A stretch of 52,978 bases of DNA from assembly GCF_001419745.1 (NCBI RefSeq), contig NZ_LIRJ01000040.1:1-52978 (forward strand), written 5' to 3'. Under the pieces are notes generated by a model. That model did no database searches. It worked only from the letters and a program-made list of their open reading frames with translations, and was not told where the DNA came from. Source of the stretch: Streptomyces silaceus (GTDB lineage: Bacteria > Actinomycetota > Actinomycetes > Streptomycetales > Streptomycetaceae). Positions 17,239-24,836 of the stretch are shown one piece after another (position 1 is the stretch's first letter; each line of letters opens with the position of its first letter). A program made the translations under genes and the position numbers.

Positions 17239-17976
17239 TCATGTGCGCCAGGGCGCCACGTACCCCTCCCGGAGGGGCCCGCCGAGAACCCCGAGCACCT
17301 GCTCGGCGGCCAGGGCAAGACCAGCGGGATCGGCGCGCTCGGCGACGGCCCGGTGGCCCTCCAGGAGTGCTTTGCCGAGCACGGGGTCCGCGCCGAGCAG
17401 CCTGCGCGGCAGCCACTTGCCGACGCCGGTCCAGCCACCGTGGTGGGCGATCAGGAGCTGCGCCGCCTCGCGCAGGGTGAAGTCGGCGAGCGCCAGTTGC
17501 TCGTGGCGTTCGGTCGGTGGCGCGTCGGCGAGGTCGTCCATGTAGCAGGTGAGGACGTAGCGCCCGCGGTCCCACTCCGCCGGGGCGAGCGGGGGCGGGC
17601 CCGCGGCGAGCGCCGCTCGCGCCTGTGCGCGTACGGAGGCGACGAGGCCGTGCGGGTCGGCCAGGGTCAGGCCCTGGTCGTAGAGGAAGAGGATGGTGCC
17701 CCGGCGCAGGAGGCGGTCCCTTTCGAAGTGTTCGGGGACGTCCTCCAGGGTGTGCAGGAAGAGCTCGGCCGGACGGCCGTCGTGGCGGACGACCTCGCGT
17801 CGGCTCGGCTCCCCTTCCGGGAGGAGCACGGCCACGTCCAGGTCGCTGCTCTCGGTGGCCCGGCCCTGGGCCGCTGATCCGCCGAGTACGGCGCCCAGGG
17901 CGCGGGGGAAGCGTTCCTCGACCAGGGCTGAGGCCTGGAGTCGGGCCCGGTCGGAGGGGGTGGTGGGGGCGTTCAT
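17239..17976 (-). CDS. Nucleotidyltransferase-domain protein (MNT-like)
   Basis: A 245-residue protein with an N-terminal minimal nucleotidyltransferase domain. The motif LGGSAAQGRATESSDLDVAV (residues 31-50) carries GS-G and the metal-binding Asp45 and Asp47. A helical C-terminal half resembles the partner domain of aminoglycoside adenylyltransferase-like or HEPN-type proteins. The substrate is unknown. A 34-residue ORF ends six bases upstream and may be co-transcribed. Confidence 0.8.
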   Translation of the reverse strand: MNAPTTPSDRARLQASALVEERFPRALGAVLGGSAAQGRATESSDLDVAVLLPEGEPSRREVVRHDGRPAELFLHTLEDVPEHFERDRLLRRGTILFLYDQGLTLADPHGLVASVRAQARAALAAGPPPLAPAEWDRGRYVLTCYMDDLADAPPTERHEQLALADFTLREAAQLLIAHHGGWTGVGKWLPRRLLGADPVLGKALLEGHRAVAERADPAGLALAAEQVLGVLGGPLREGYVAPWRT

Positions 17977-17982
17977 CGGTTG

Positions 17983-18087
17983 TCAGCGGGTCACGCGGAT
18001 CAGGGTCTGCCCCTGGCGGTCGAAGCTCTCCCGGATGCGTGCCTGCGTCTCGGGGCCGGCCTGTTCCTGCCGCGTCTGCTCTGCCAC
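17983..18087 (-). CDS. Short ORF, possible remnant of a hotdog thioesterase
   Basis: A 34-residue ORF starting at GTG with GGAG five to six bases upstream and ending six bases before the nucleotidyltransferase start. Residues 15-26 (TQARIRESFDRQ) look like the opening helix of PaaI-type thioesterases. The rest of that fold is missing and the peptide ends LIRVTR. It could be the scar of an internal deletion or a real small peptide; I cannot decide between these. Confidence 0.4.
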   Translation of the reverse strand: MAEQTRQEQAGPETQARIRESFDRQGQTLIRVTR

Positions 18088-18196
18088 GTGCTCTCCGTCC
18101 GCCAGGGAAACGTGCCGATGGCGATCATCATGGCATTGGCCCCGGCGGCCGCGAATATCGGTTGCGGGCCCTCACCGCGTGCGTGAGGGTTCCGGA

Positions 18197-18724
18197 GTGA
18201 AGCCTTCCCAATGTGCCCTGCTGAGCTGGCAGTTCGAGCTGACCTGGTCCCTCTTCGAGTATCACCTGGAACGCCTGGAGCCCGAGGACTTCCTGTGGGA
18301 GCCGGCGGAGCTGTGCTGGACCCTGCGGCCCGACAGTGAAGGGCGCTGGGTGCCGGACTGGGCGGACGAGGAGCCCGACCCGGTGCCGGTGCCCACCATC
18401 GCCTGGGTCGGCTGGCACCTCGGCTGGTGGCTGGGCGTGGCGACCGACCACGCGGCCGGCCGCCCGCCGCGCGAACGCGCCGAGATCCTCTGGCCGGGCG
18501 AACAGGCCGCGGCCGACTGGCTGCGCCGCGCGCGCGACGACTGGGCGGGCGCCCTGGAACGGCTCACGGACGAGGACCTGGAGTGTCCCGCCACGTTCCC
18601 CTGGCGGGACGACCCGCGGTTCACGCTCGCGCACACGGCGGCCTGGGTGAACGCCGAACTGATGAAGAACGTCGCGGAGATCGGCCAGCTGCGGCTGCTG
18701 CGGGCCCAGTCCGGGAAGCCGTGA
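18197..18724 (+). CDS. DinB-family protein
   Basis: A 175-residue four-helix-bundle protein of the DinB/YfiT type. The first helix (LLSWQFELTWSLFEYHLERL), the WVGWHLGWWLGVATDHA segment and the late TLAHTAAWVNAELMKNVAEI helix are typical. These spaced histidines bind metal in the family, often for bacillithiol- or mycothiol-dependent transferases. The GTG start at 18197 has GAGGG seven bases upstream. The precise reaction is unknown. Confidence 0.85.
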   Translation: MKPSQCALLSWQFELTWSLFEYHLERLEPEDFLWEPAELCWTLRPDSEGRWVPDWADEEPDPVPVPTIAWVGWHLGWWLGVATDHAAGRPPRERAEILWPGEQAAADWLRRARDDWAGALERLTDEDLECPATFPWRDDPRFTLAHTAAWVNAELMKNVAEIGQLRLLRAQSGKP

Positions 18725-18794
18725 GCCGACTCCGAAGCCGTCCGCGTAGCCGCCTCCAGAGCCGTCTCGGAAGCCCCTTTGGAGCGGCACCGCC

Positions 18795-19976
18795 TCAGAT
18801 CAGTTTGTCCTTGTACGCGATGTTGGCGCGCCGGTCGCCCTCGGCCCCCGAGGCGAAGCCGAAGGTCAGGCGCGGACGGTAGCCGCCGGGCCCGGCCGCG
18901 TCCGGGACCAGCATGACGTTCATCCCCTCCGGCTCCCGGAAGGCGAGGCTCTTCAGGGCGCGGGTCAGCGCCTTCTCGGTGACGCCGGTGTTGAGGTCGA
19001 GGCGGGTGATGTACGTGTTGCCCGTGTCGTCCGCGTTGCCGGGACCACCGTTCTTGTAGGCCTCGCCCTCGTAGATGTACATGAACGAGCCGTAGAGGCA
19101 GAAACCCTGCGCCACCGGCGGCTTGTAGAGGCCCGCGCGGTGGGCGAGCGGGGCACCCAGGGGCGAGGACACCGCCGCGTCCAGGTCCCAGACGGCGCAC
19201 TGCTGAGTGCCGCCGCGGTCGAAGCGCACGAGGACGCGGCGGTGGTGCATGTCGACCACCGGGCGGGGCGAGGTGAGCGTGGCGCCCGTGCCGGGGAGCT
19301 TCGCCGGGTCGGGGGTGCGGTCCTTGAAGTCCATGGCGGTGCGGTCGGCCGCGTCGTCCCAGTGGAAGCTCCGGGGCGGCTGCGAGGCGGGCGGGCCCAG
19401 GTACTTGATGCGGCAGATCTTCGTACCGAACCCGGTCCTGCCGTCGGCGGCACGTGCGTCGTACTCGATCCAGAGGTAGGGCGGCCGGCCCGCCGCCGTG
19501 GGCTCGACGCCGATCTGTGCGCCGTGCCCGAAGCCCCGCAGATACATGCGGCCGATCTTGGTGGCGCCGTCCGCGCTGAGCGCGGTGATGGCGATGTCGC
19601 CCTCTTTGAGCCGCGTCGCGTAGGGGACGCCGTCGCCGGGGTTGTACATGACCTGGGCGACGTACCACCGCTTGTTGAGGTGGTCGTAGCCCGCGCTCTG
19701 CATGACGGTCGGGCACCAGGTCGGCCGGTGCATGAACACCGGGTCGGAGGGGTCGGCCAGGTCGAAGGCCTGCGACACGGGCAGGCCGAGCGGGGCGGCG
19801 CCGGACCCGGCGGGCGGCGCGGGCGCGGCTGCTGACGCCGAGGACGGCTGCGAGGCTCGTGCCGTGCCGCCGAACGGACCCGTCCCGGCCAGGCCCGCGC
19901 CGGTGAGCGCGGCGGTGACGGCGGCGCCCGAGCCGAGGCGTATGAGGTCCCTGCGACTGACGTGTTGCCCCATCAT
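18795..19976 (-). CDS. Tat-exported TagC-like beta-propeller protein
   Basis: A 393-residue protein with a twin-arginine signal (SRRDLI at residues 7-12, then a hydrophobic alanine-rich stretch to about 40). The mature region has the repeated strands of the phage P68-RBP/TagC-like propeller, often annotated in Streptomyces as teichoic acid biosynthesis protein C. Diagnostic parts are GFGHGAQIGVEP, VVDMHHRRVLVRF and FREPEGMNVML, ending in LTFGFASGAEGDRRANIAYKD. It should act outside the cell; no enzymatic role is proven. It diverges from marR. Confidence 0.85.
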   Translation of the reverse strand: MMGQHVSRRDLIRLGSGAAVTAALTGAGLAGTGPFGGTARASQPSSASAAAPAPPAGSGAAPLGLPVSQAFDLADPSDPVFMHRPTWCPTVMQSAGYDHLNKRWYVAQVMYNPGDGVPYATRLKEGDIAITALSADGATKIGRMYLRGFGHGAQIGVEPTAAGRPPYLWIEYDARAADGRTGFGTKICRIKYLGPPASQPPRSFHWDDAADRTAMDFKDRTPDPAKLPGTGATLTSPRPVVDMHHRRVLVRFDRGGTQQCAVWDLDAAVSSPLGAPLAHRAGLYKPPVAQGFCLYGSFMYIYEGEAYKNGGPGNADDTGNTYITRLDLNTGVTEKALTRALKSLAFREPEGMNVMLVPDAAGPGGYRPRLTFGFASGAEGDRRANIAYKDKLI

Positions 19977-20140
19977 CTGCCTTTCTGTGGAGGTGAGTTG
20001 AGCCTGATGGGGGTGAGCGTAGGGGCTCGTGGGGCGGGGGTGTACCCGGTGTGCGCGTGAGGCGGGCCGGAATCGCGTGTGAGGGACGACAGGTAAGGGT
20101 CAGGCTCGAAGGGCGGTCGTGATGAGAGTCGGCAGGGCAG

Positions 20141-20192
20141 CTTGCAAGGATGCCTTGCAAGGCCATCTTGCAAGCTGAACTTGCAAGTTTGA
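20141..20192. promoter_or_regulatory. MarR operator array: four CTTGCAAG palindromes at 13-base spacing
   Basis: The perfect 8-base palindrome CTTGCAAG occurs at 20141, 20154, 20167 and 20180, exactly 13 bases apart each time. The five-base linkers between copies are unrelated to one another. The fourth copy contains the predicted -35 box (TTGCAA, 20181-20186) of marR. The array lies between tagC-like and marR and is the obvious binding platform for MarR. Confidence 0.8.
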
Positions 20193-20210
20193 CTGCCCGT
20201 CTCGTACGGT
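20181..20210 (+). promoter_or_regulatory. marR promoter, probably leaderless
   Basis: TTGCAA (20181-20186), 18 bases, TACGGT (20205-20210), then six bases to the ATG at 20217. No ribosome site precedes the start, so the transcript probably starts at the ATG. The -35 box is inside the last CTTGCAAG copy, implying repression by occlusion. Confidence 0.5.
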
Positions 20211-20216
20211 GCGGAC

Positions 20217-20660
20217 ATGAGCGGACACCCTGGCGAACCCACTCCCGAGCAGGTCTCCGCCGACCTCGCGAACGTGGTCGGCCGCTTCGTGCGCAGGCTG
20301 CGCGGCGCCGCGCCGGACACCGGGCTCAGCCCGTCGCAGCGTTCCGTCCTCGCCCACCTCAGCCGCGAGGGCCCGGCCACGACCGCCGCCCTGGCCCGCG
20401 CGGAGCTCGTGCGGCCCCAGTCGATGCGGATGACCGTGGGGGCACTGGAGAGCATGGGCTTCGTCACGCGCACGCCCGACCCGGACGACGGGCGGCAGTC
20501 CGTCGTCTCCGTGACGGACGAGGGACGCCGCACGTTCGCCGACATGCACGCGGCCAAGCGCAGCTGGCTCTCGGTGGCCATCGCCGACGAGCTCGACCCG
20601 GCGGAGCGCCGCCAGCTGGCCGACGCCGTCGCCCTGTTGGAGCGGTTGGTGCGGAAGTGA
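20217..20660 (+). CDS. MarR-family transcriptional regulator
   Basis: A 147-residue winged-helix MarR regulator. LSPSQRSVLAHLSREGPATTAALARAELVRPQSMRMTVGALESMGFV (residues 36-82) is the DNA-binding domain, followed by the wing TRTPDPDDGRQSVVSVTDEG and two dimerisation helices. It is translationally coupled to an MFS exporter through a GTGA overlap. It is expected to repress the pair through the upstream palindrome array and to be released by a drug-like ligand. Confidence 0.95.
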   Translation: MSGHPGEPTPEQVSADLANVVGRFVRRLRGAAPDTGLSPSQRSVLAHLSREGPATTAALARAELVRPQSMRMTVGALESMGFVTRTPDPDDGRQSVVSVTDEGRRTFADMHAAKRSWLSVAIADELDPAERRQLADAVALLERLVRK

Positions 20661-22108
20661 GGGCTGTGTCCGTCGCACGGGGTGATCCGGCGGCGGGGGA
20701 GCAGCCCGGCTTCGGCGCGCGGCTCACCGCGCCGCTGCTGCTCGGCTCCCTGCTCAACCCGCTCAACACCACGATGATCTCCACCGGCCTGGTGGCGATC
20801 GGCCACGACTTCGGCGTCGGCGCCGCCGACACCGTGTGGCTCGTCTCCGTCCTCTATCTCGCGAGCGCCGTCTCCCAGCCCGTGCTCGGCAGACTCGCCG
20901 ACGGGCTCGGGCCGCGCCGGGTCTTCCTCGCCGGCCTGATGGTCGTCGCCGCCTCGGGCCTCGTCGGGGCGCTCGCCGCCGGCTTCGGGTGGCTGCTCGT
21001 CTCGCGGCTGCTGCTCGGCATCGGGACGTCCGCCGCGTACCCGGCCGCGATGGCCGTGCTGCGCGACGAGTCCGCGCGGCTCGGCCGCCCGACCCCGCGC
21101 ACCGTCCTCGGCCGCCTCTCCTTCGCGGCGCTCGGCAGCGCCGCCGTGGGGCCGACGCTCGGCGGACTCCTCGTCGCCACCGCGGGCTGGCGGGGCATCT
21201 TCGCCGTCAACGTGCCGGTGGCGCTCATCGCGTACGCGAGCGCGCTGCGCTGGATCCCCAAGGACGTGCCGCGCGAGGAGCGTGCCGTGGCGGACGGAGA
21301 ACTCAAGGGCGCACAGGGCGGAGGGAAGACGGCAGGCGCACTCGACCCGCTCGGCATCCTCCTCTTCACCGGCGCCCTCAGCTGTCTCGTCGTCTTCCTG
21401 CTCGACCTGCGCCATCCGATGTGGTGGCTGCTCGCCCCCGTCGCCGTGCTCTCCACCGTGCTGACCTGGTGGCAGCTGCGTCACCCCCGGCCCTTCATCG
21501 ACCTGCGCATGCTGGGCGCCAACCGCGCGCTCGCCCGCACGTATCTGCGGCACGGGGTGAGCTATCTCGTCGTCTACTGCGTGATGTACGGCTTCACGCA
21601 GTGGCTGGAGGAGGAGCGCGGCCTCTCCTCGCTGCACACGGGACTCGTCATGCTGCCGATGTCCCTCGCGGCACTGGCCTGCTCACTCCTCGGGGCGCGT
21701 ACGAAGGGCATCCGCGCGCCCTTGACCGTCGCCGCCGTGCTCCTCGCCGTCGGAAGCGCGCTGCTGTTGTTCACGACGGGGGCCACACCCCTCGCCGTGC
21801 TGCTCCTGACGGGGGCGTGCTTCGGCGTCCCGCAGGGGCTCATGGGGACGGCCAATCAGGCGGCCGTGCAGATGTACGCGCCCGCCGAGGCCATCGGATC
21901 GGCCGCGGGACTCCAGCGGACCGCCCAGTACCTCGGCGCGATCACGGCCTCCGGTCTCATCGGCCTCGCGTACGGACAGCGGGCCGACGACGCGGGGCTG
22001 CACCTCATGGCGGGCGTCGGCGCGGTGCTGGCAGTGGCACTGGTCGGCCTGACGGTGACGGACCGCGCGCTGCGGGCGCGACCGGCAGGGACGCGGACCG
22101 GCCGGTGA
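20657..22108 (+). CDS. MFS transporter, multidrug-type
   Basis: A 483-residue major facilitator with about 12-14 membrane segments. The loop-2/3 signature GRLADGLGPRRVF follows segment 2, and LLGIGTSAAYPAAMAVL is the exporter-like motif region. The GTG start overlaps the marR stop (GTGA), so the two are co-translated. A charged loop with GELKGAQGGGKTAG lies in the middle. A drug or metabolite exporter is likely, induced through MarR. Confidence 0.92.
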   Translation: MRAVSVARGDPAAGEQPGFGARLTAPLLLGSLLNPLNTTMISTGLVAIGHDFGVGAADTVWLVSVLYLASAVSQPVLGRLADGLGPRRVFLAGLMVVAASGLVGALAAGFGWLLVSRLLLGIGTSAAYPAAMAVLRDESARLGRPTPRTVLGRLSFAALGSAAVGPTLGGLLVATAGWRGIFAVNVPVALIAYASALRWIPKDVPREERAVADGELKGAQGGGKTAGALDPLGILLFTGALSCLVVFLLDLRHPMWWLLAPVAVLSTVLTWWQLRHPRPFIDLRMLGANRALARTYLRHGVSYLVVYCVMYGFTQWLEEERGLSSLHTGLVMLPMSLAALACSLLGARTKGIRAPLTVAAVLLAVGSALLLFTTGATPLAVLLLTGACFGVPQGLMGTANQAAVQMYAPAEAIGSAAGLQRTAQYLGAITASGLIGLAYGQRADDAGLHLMAGVGAVLAVALVGLTVTDRALRARPAGTRTGR

Positions 22109-22264
22109 GCGGCCCGGTTTCTGAGTGGCCCGGTCGCTGGAGGCAACTGCCTCACGAAGCCCGAGGAGCACGACAAGCGCCACAGAAGAAGCACCGCACC
22201 ACGCCCGATGCACCACACCTCACGCACCACACCCCATGTACCACGCAAGAGAAAGGCAACTCCC

Positions 22265-22816
22265 ATGGCTGCCACGACGCTTGACCCCACCACCGCCCTC
22301 GTCCTCGTCGACCTGCAGAAGGGCATCACCGCACTGCCCACCGTCCACCCCGCGCAGGAGATCGTCGCGCGGTCCGCCGAACTCGCCGGGGCCTTCCGCG
22401 CGCACGGCCTGCCCGTGATCCTGGTGCGGGTGACCGGCGGCGCCCCCGGACGCACCGAGGCACCCGCGCGCGGGGGTCAGCCGCCCGCGGACTGGGCCGA
22501 GCTGGTGCCGGAACTCGGCCGCGAGGACAGCGACATCGTGGTCACCAAGCAGCAGTGGGGCGCCTTCTACGGCACCGACCTCGACCTCCAGCTGCGCCGC
22601 AGGGGCGTCACGCAGGTCGTGGTCGCCGGCATCGCGACGAGCATCGGGGTGGAGTCGACGGCCCGTGCCGCGCACGAGCACGGCTATCACGTGACCGTGG
22701 CCGTCGACGCGGTGACCGACATGGATGCCGACGCGCACCGCAACAGCGTGGAGAAGATCTTCCCGAGGCTGGGCGAGACGGACACGGCGGCGGCGATCGC
22801 CGAGCTGCTCGGCTGA
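22265..22816 (+). CDS. Isochorismatase-fold hydrolase lacking the catalytic Cys
   Basis: A 183-residue isochorismatase-like protein. Asp16 (VLVDLQKG) and Lys95 (VVTKQQWGAF) match two members of the cysteine-hydrolase triad. The nucleophile position in GIATSIGVESTAR is Gly128 rather than Cys, as in true isochorismatases and their relatives rather than nicotinamidases. The leader before it (22190-22260) is unusually rich in C and A. It follows the MFS gene by about 150 bases and may be in the same unit. Confidence 0.85.
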   Translation: MAATTLDPTTALVLVDLQKGITALPTVHPAQEIVARSAELAGAFRAHGLPVILVRVTGGAPGRTEAPARGGQPPADWAELVPELGREDSDIVVTKQQWGAFYGTDLDLQLRRRGVTQVVVAGIATSIGVESTARAAHEHGYHVTVAVDAVTDMDADAHRNSVEKIFPRLGETDTAAAIAELLG

Positions 22817-22825
22817 CTGTCCGGC

Positions 22826-23614
22826 CTACGGCTGGTAGATGTACGGCGTCGTCGTGCAGAGCGTCGCGAAGCCGAGCCGGTCCAGGATCGGACGGCTGTC
22901 GTCCGAGGCGTCGACCTGCAGATAGCGGTAGCCGCGGGCGACGGCGATGCGGGCGCGATACGCGACGAGCGCGCGGTAGATGCCCTTGCCGCGCCATTCG
23001 GGGGCGGTGCCGCCGCCCCAGAGGCCGGCGAAGTCGGTGTCCGGACGGAACTCCATCCGGGCGCCGCACACCGGTCGGTCGCCGGCCATGGCGACGACCG
23101 CCACGATGGCGTCCGGCGTCTCGGTGAGCTGGGCGAGGACGCGCCCGGCGATCCGCTCGCTCAGCGCGGCGTCGCCCTCGCCGAAGGCGGCCAGATGTGC
23201 CTCGGCCATGAGCTTCACGCTCGCCTCGTCCGTGACCGGCAGCAGCCGGATGCCGTCGGGCAGTTCGGGCCTCTGGGGCAGGGCCGCGGCCTCGGCGACC
23301 ATCACGGTCTCCAGCTCCTCGGCCCGGAATCCGGCCGCGAGGAGACGCTCGGCGAGGTCGGCGGGGCGGTCGTAGGAGTGCAGCTTCCACTCGAACTCCC
23401 GCCCGGCTGCGGTGTAGTGCCGCACCTGCTCGGCGATCACGGAGTCCGCGTTCGCCGCGTCGGCGTCGGACCACAGCACGCCGTTCCAGTCGTGCGGGCC
23501 CCCGGTCACCCGGACGACGCCACCGGCCCGCTCGACCCGAGTGCCGGGCCCCTCATCGCCCGCATCGCGCCGAATCTGCCGGTCGTACGCGGCGAGCACC
23601 GCTTCATGATCCAT
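22826..23614 (-). CDS. GNAT-family N-acetyltransferase
   Basis: A 262-residue protein whose C-terminal half is a GNAT domain. The acetyl-CoA loop is WRGKGIYRALVAYRARIAVARGYRYLQVDAS, and the last strand pair is FATLCTTTPYIYQP. The N-terminal half looks like a second degenerate GNAT repeat, a common double-domain plan. The ATG at 23614 has GGAG about eight bases upstream. The substrate is unknown. Confidence 0.85.
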   Translation of the reverse strand: MDHEAVLAAYDRQIRRDAGDEGPGTRVERAGGVVRVTGGPHDWNGVLWSDADAANADSVIAEQVRHYTAAGREFEWKLHSYDRPADLAERLLAAGFRAEELETVMVAEAAALPQRPELPDGIRLLPVTDEASVKLMAEAHLAAFGEGDAALSERIAGRVLAQLTETPDAIVAVVAMAGDRPVCGARMEFRPDTDFAGLWGGGTAPEWRGKGIYRALVAYRARIAVARGYRYLQVDASDDSRPILDRLGFATLCTTTPYIYQP

Positions 23615-23655
23615 GGGGTCACTCCAGCAGGCGGGTGGGGGGACGGCAACTGATT

Positions 23656-23672
23656 TCTCCGGCCGCCGGAGA
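23656..23672 (-). terminator. Terminator hairpin after the type III PKS
   Basis: TCTCCGG (23656-23662) pairs with CCGGAGA (23666-23672) around a three-base loop, just past the PKS stop codon on the minus strand. Confidence 0.5.
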
Positions 23673-23678
23673 GCAGGC

Positions 23679-24719
23679 CTACGCGTGCCAGCGGCAGCGC
23701 AGGGCAGCCGTGGCGAAGCCGGGGCCATAGGCGACGGCGATGCCCTGGGCGTCGTGCGCGGGCGGTTCCCCATGCGTGCGTTCGAGGACGCGGAGCACGC
23801 TGACACCGCCGAGGTTCCCCTCGTCGGCGAGCGTGTCGGTGGAGTGGCGGACGTCGTGGGCGTCGAGATCGAGGGCCGCCGCGGTGTCACTGATGATGCG
23901 GGGGCTGCCGGGGTGGACGACCGCGAAGTCGGCGCTGTACGGGCCGAGCCAGTCGAGGACGGCGGGAAGGACGTCATCGGCCGCGGTGAGCGCCTCCTTG
24001 GTGGAGTCGAAGTGGAAACCGTCCTGGGCGATGCGGCCCCGGTACCGGTCGAGGCTGTTCGGCAGCACGTACTCGAGCGAGTCGTCGATCGCGATCCCCG
24101 GGCCCAGGGGTGTGCTGGTGACGACCGTCGCGGCGGCCGCGTCCCCGAACAGTGCCTTGTAGATCATCGATTCGATGCTGGTGTCGTTGTGGTTGTAGAC
24201 ACTGGAGATGGTCTCCGCGGCCACCACGAGCACCTTGCTGCCCGGCTGCGCGGTCACGAGGTCGGCGGCGCGGATCAGCGCCTGCACGCCTCCCGCGCAG
24301 GCCAGCGTGGTGAGCGCGATGTGCCGGGCGGTGGGGCGCAGACCGAGCCGGTCCATGAGCCGGATGTCGAGATTGGGGACCGCGAAGCCGGTGCAGTGCG
24401 CCGTGACGATGGCATCGATGTCACCACCGGTGAGCCCCGCGGCGTCGAGTGCGGCGGTCGCGGCGCGCTCGGCCATGGCGAGCGCGTCGTCGAAGGCCAC
24501 GGCGGCGCGCTCCTCGATGCCCGCCGTGCCGGCCACCGTGGGAGAGTCGACGGGCCGGGTGAAGTGACGCGTGACGACGCCGCAGTTGCCCACTACGCGC
24601 AAGATCGCCCGAAGGCGCGGATGGTCCGCATGATGCGTACGTATGTCGTCGGCTATCTCACCCGTAGTGATCTTGTGGTCACCGAATATGGTCGATGGTC
24701 TGGAGACATAGGCTGGCAC
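23679..24719 (-). CDS. Type III polyketide synthase
   Basis: A 346-residue chalcone-synthase-like homodimeric enzyme that builds small aromatic or pyrone polyketides from CoA thioesters. The catalytic triad is intact: Cys141 (TTLACAGG), His269 (VVHPGS) and Asn302 (DEGNLGG). The CTGFAVPN gatekeeper loop (109-116) and C-terminal GPGFA are also canonical. It differs from RppA around the nucleophile (RppA has GCAAGG) and has no P450 neighbour. The GTG start has GGGAG six bases upstream. The starter unit and product cannot be named; a pyrone or resorcinol is plausible. The adjacent XRE-type regulator may control it. Confidence 0.92.
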   Translation of the reverse strand: MPAYVSRPSTIFGDHKITTGEIADDIRTHHADHPRLRAILRVVGNCGVVTRHFTRPVDSPTVAGTAGIEERAAVAFDDALAMAERAATAALDAAGLTGGDIDAIVTAHCTGFAVPNLDIRLMDRLGLRPTARHIALTTLACAGGVQALIRAADLVTAQPGSKVLVVAAETISSVYNHNDTSIESMIYKALFGDAAAATVVTSTPLGPGIAIDDSLEYVLPNSLDRYRGRIAQDGFHFDSTKEALTAADDVLPAVLDWLGPYSADFAVVHPGSPRIISDTAAALDLDAHDVRHSTDTLADEGNLGGVSVLRVLERTHGEPPAHDAQGIAVAYGPGFATAALRCRWHA

Positions 24720-24789
24720 GGCGTTGCTCCCACGGGCTCGGTCGGATGTGGGGGGTGCGGCACAACGTACTTCACCGCGCTGAACCCGT

Positions 24790-24808
24790 CGCCCCTGCTG
24801 AAGGGGCG
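24790..24808 (-). terminator. Hairpin between the XRE regulator and the PKS
   Basis: CGCCCC (24790-24795) and GGGGCG (24803-24808) pair around a seven-base loop. It lies downstream of the regulator stop and upstream of the PKS start, so the two genes may be transcribed separately. Confidence 0.4.
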
Positions 24809-24836
24809 TGAGAGACGCATATGGGGAGGGTTGGGG

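Noticed and set aside
20189..20194. TTGACT as the -35 box of marR
   Set aside because: It is only ten bases from TACGGT; TTGCAA at 20181 gives a normal 18-base spacer.
22190..22260. CAC-rich stretch before the isochorismatase-like gene as a CRISPR or repeat array
   Set aside because: The CAC/ACC units are irregular and short with no constant repeat length; it is simply a C/A-rich leader.
23679..24719. Identification of the type III PKS as RppA (THN synthase)
   Set aside because: The nucleophile context (TTLACAGG) differs from the RppA GCAAGG motif and no P450 partner is present, so only the family call is made.
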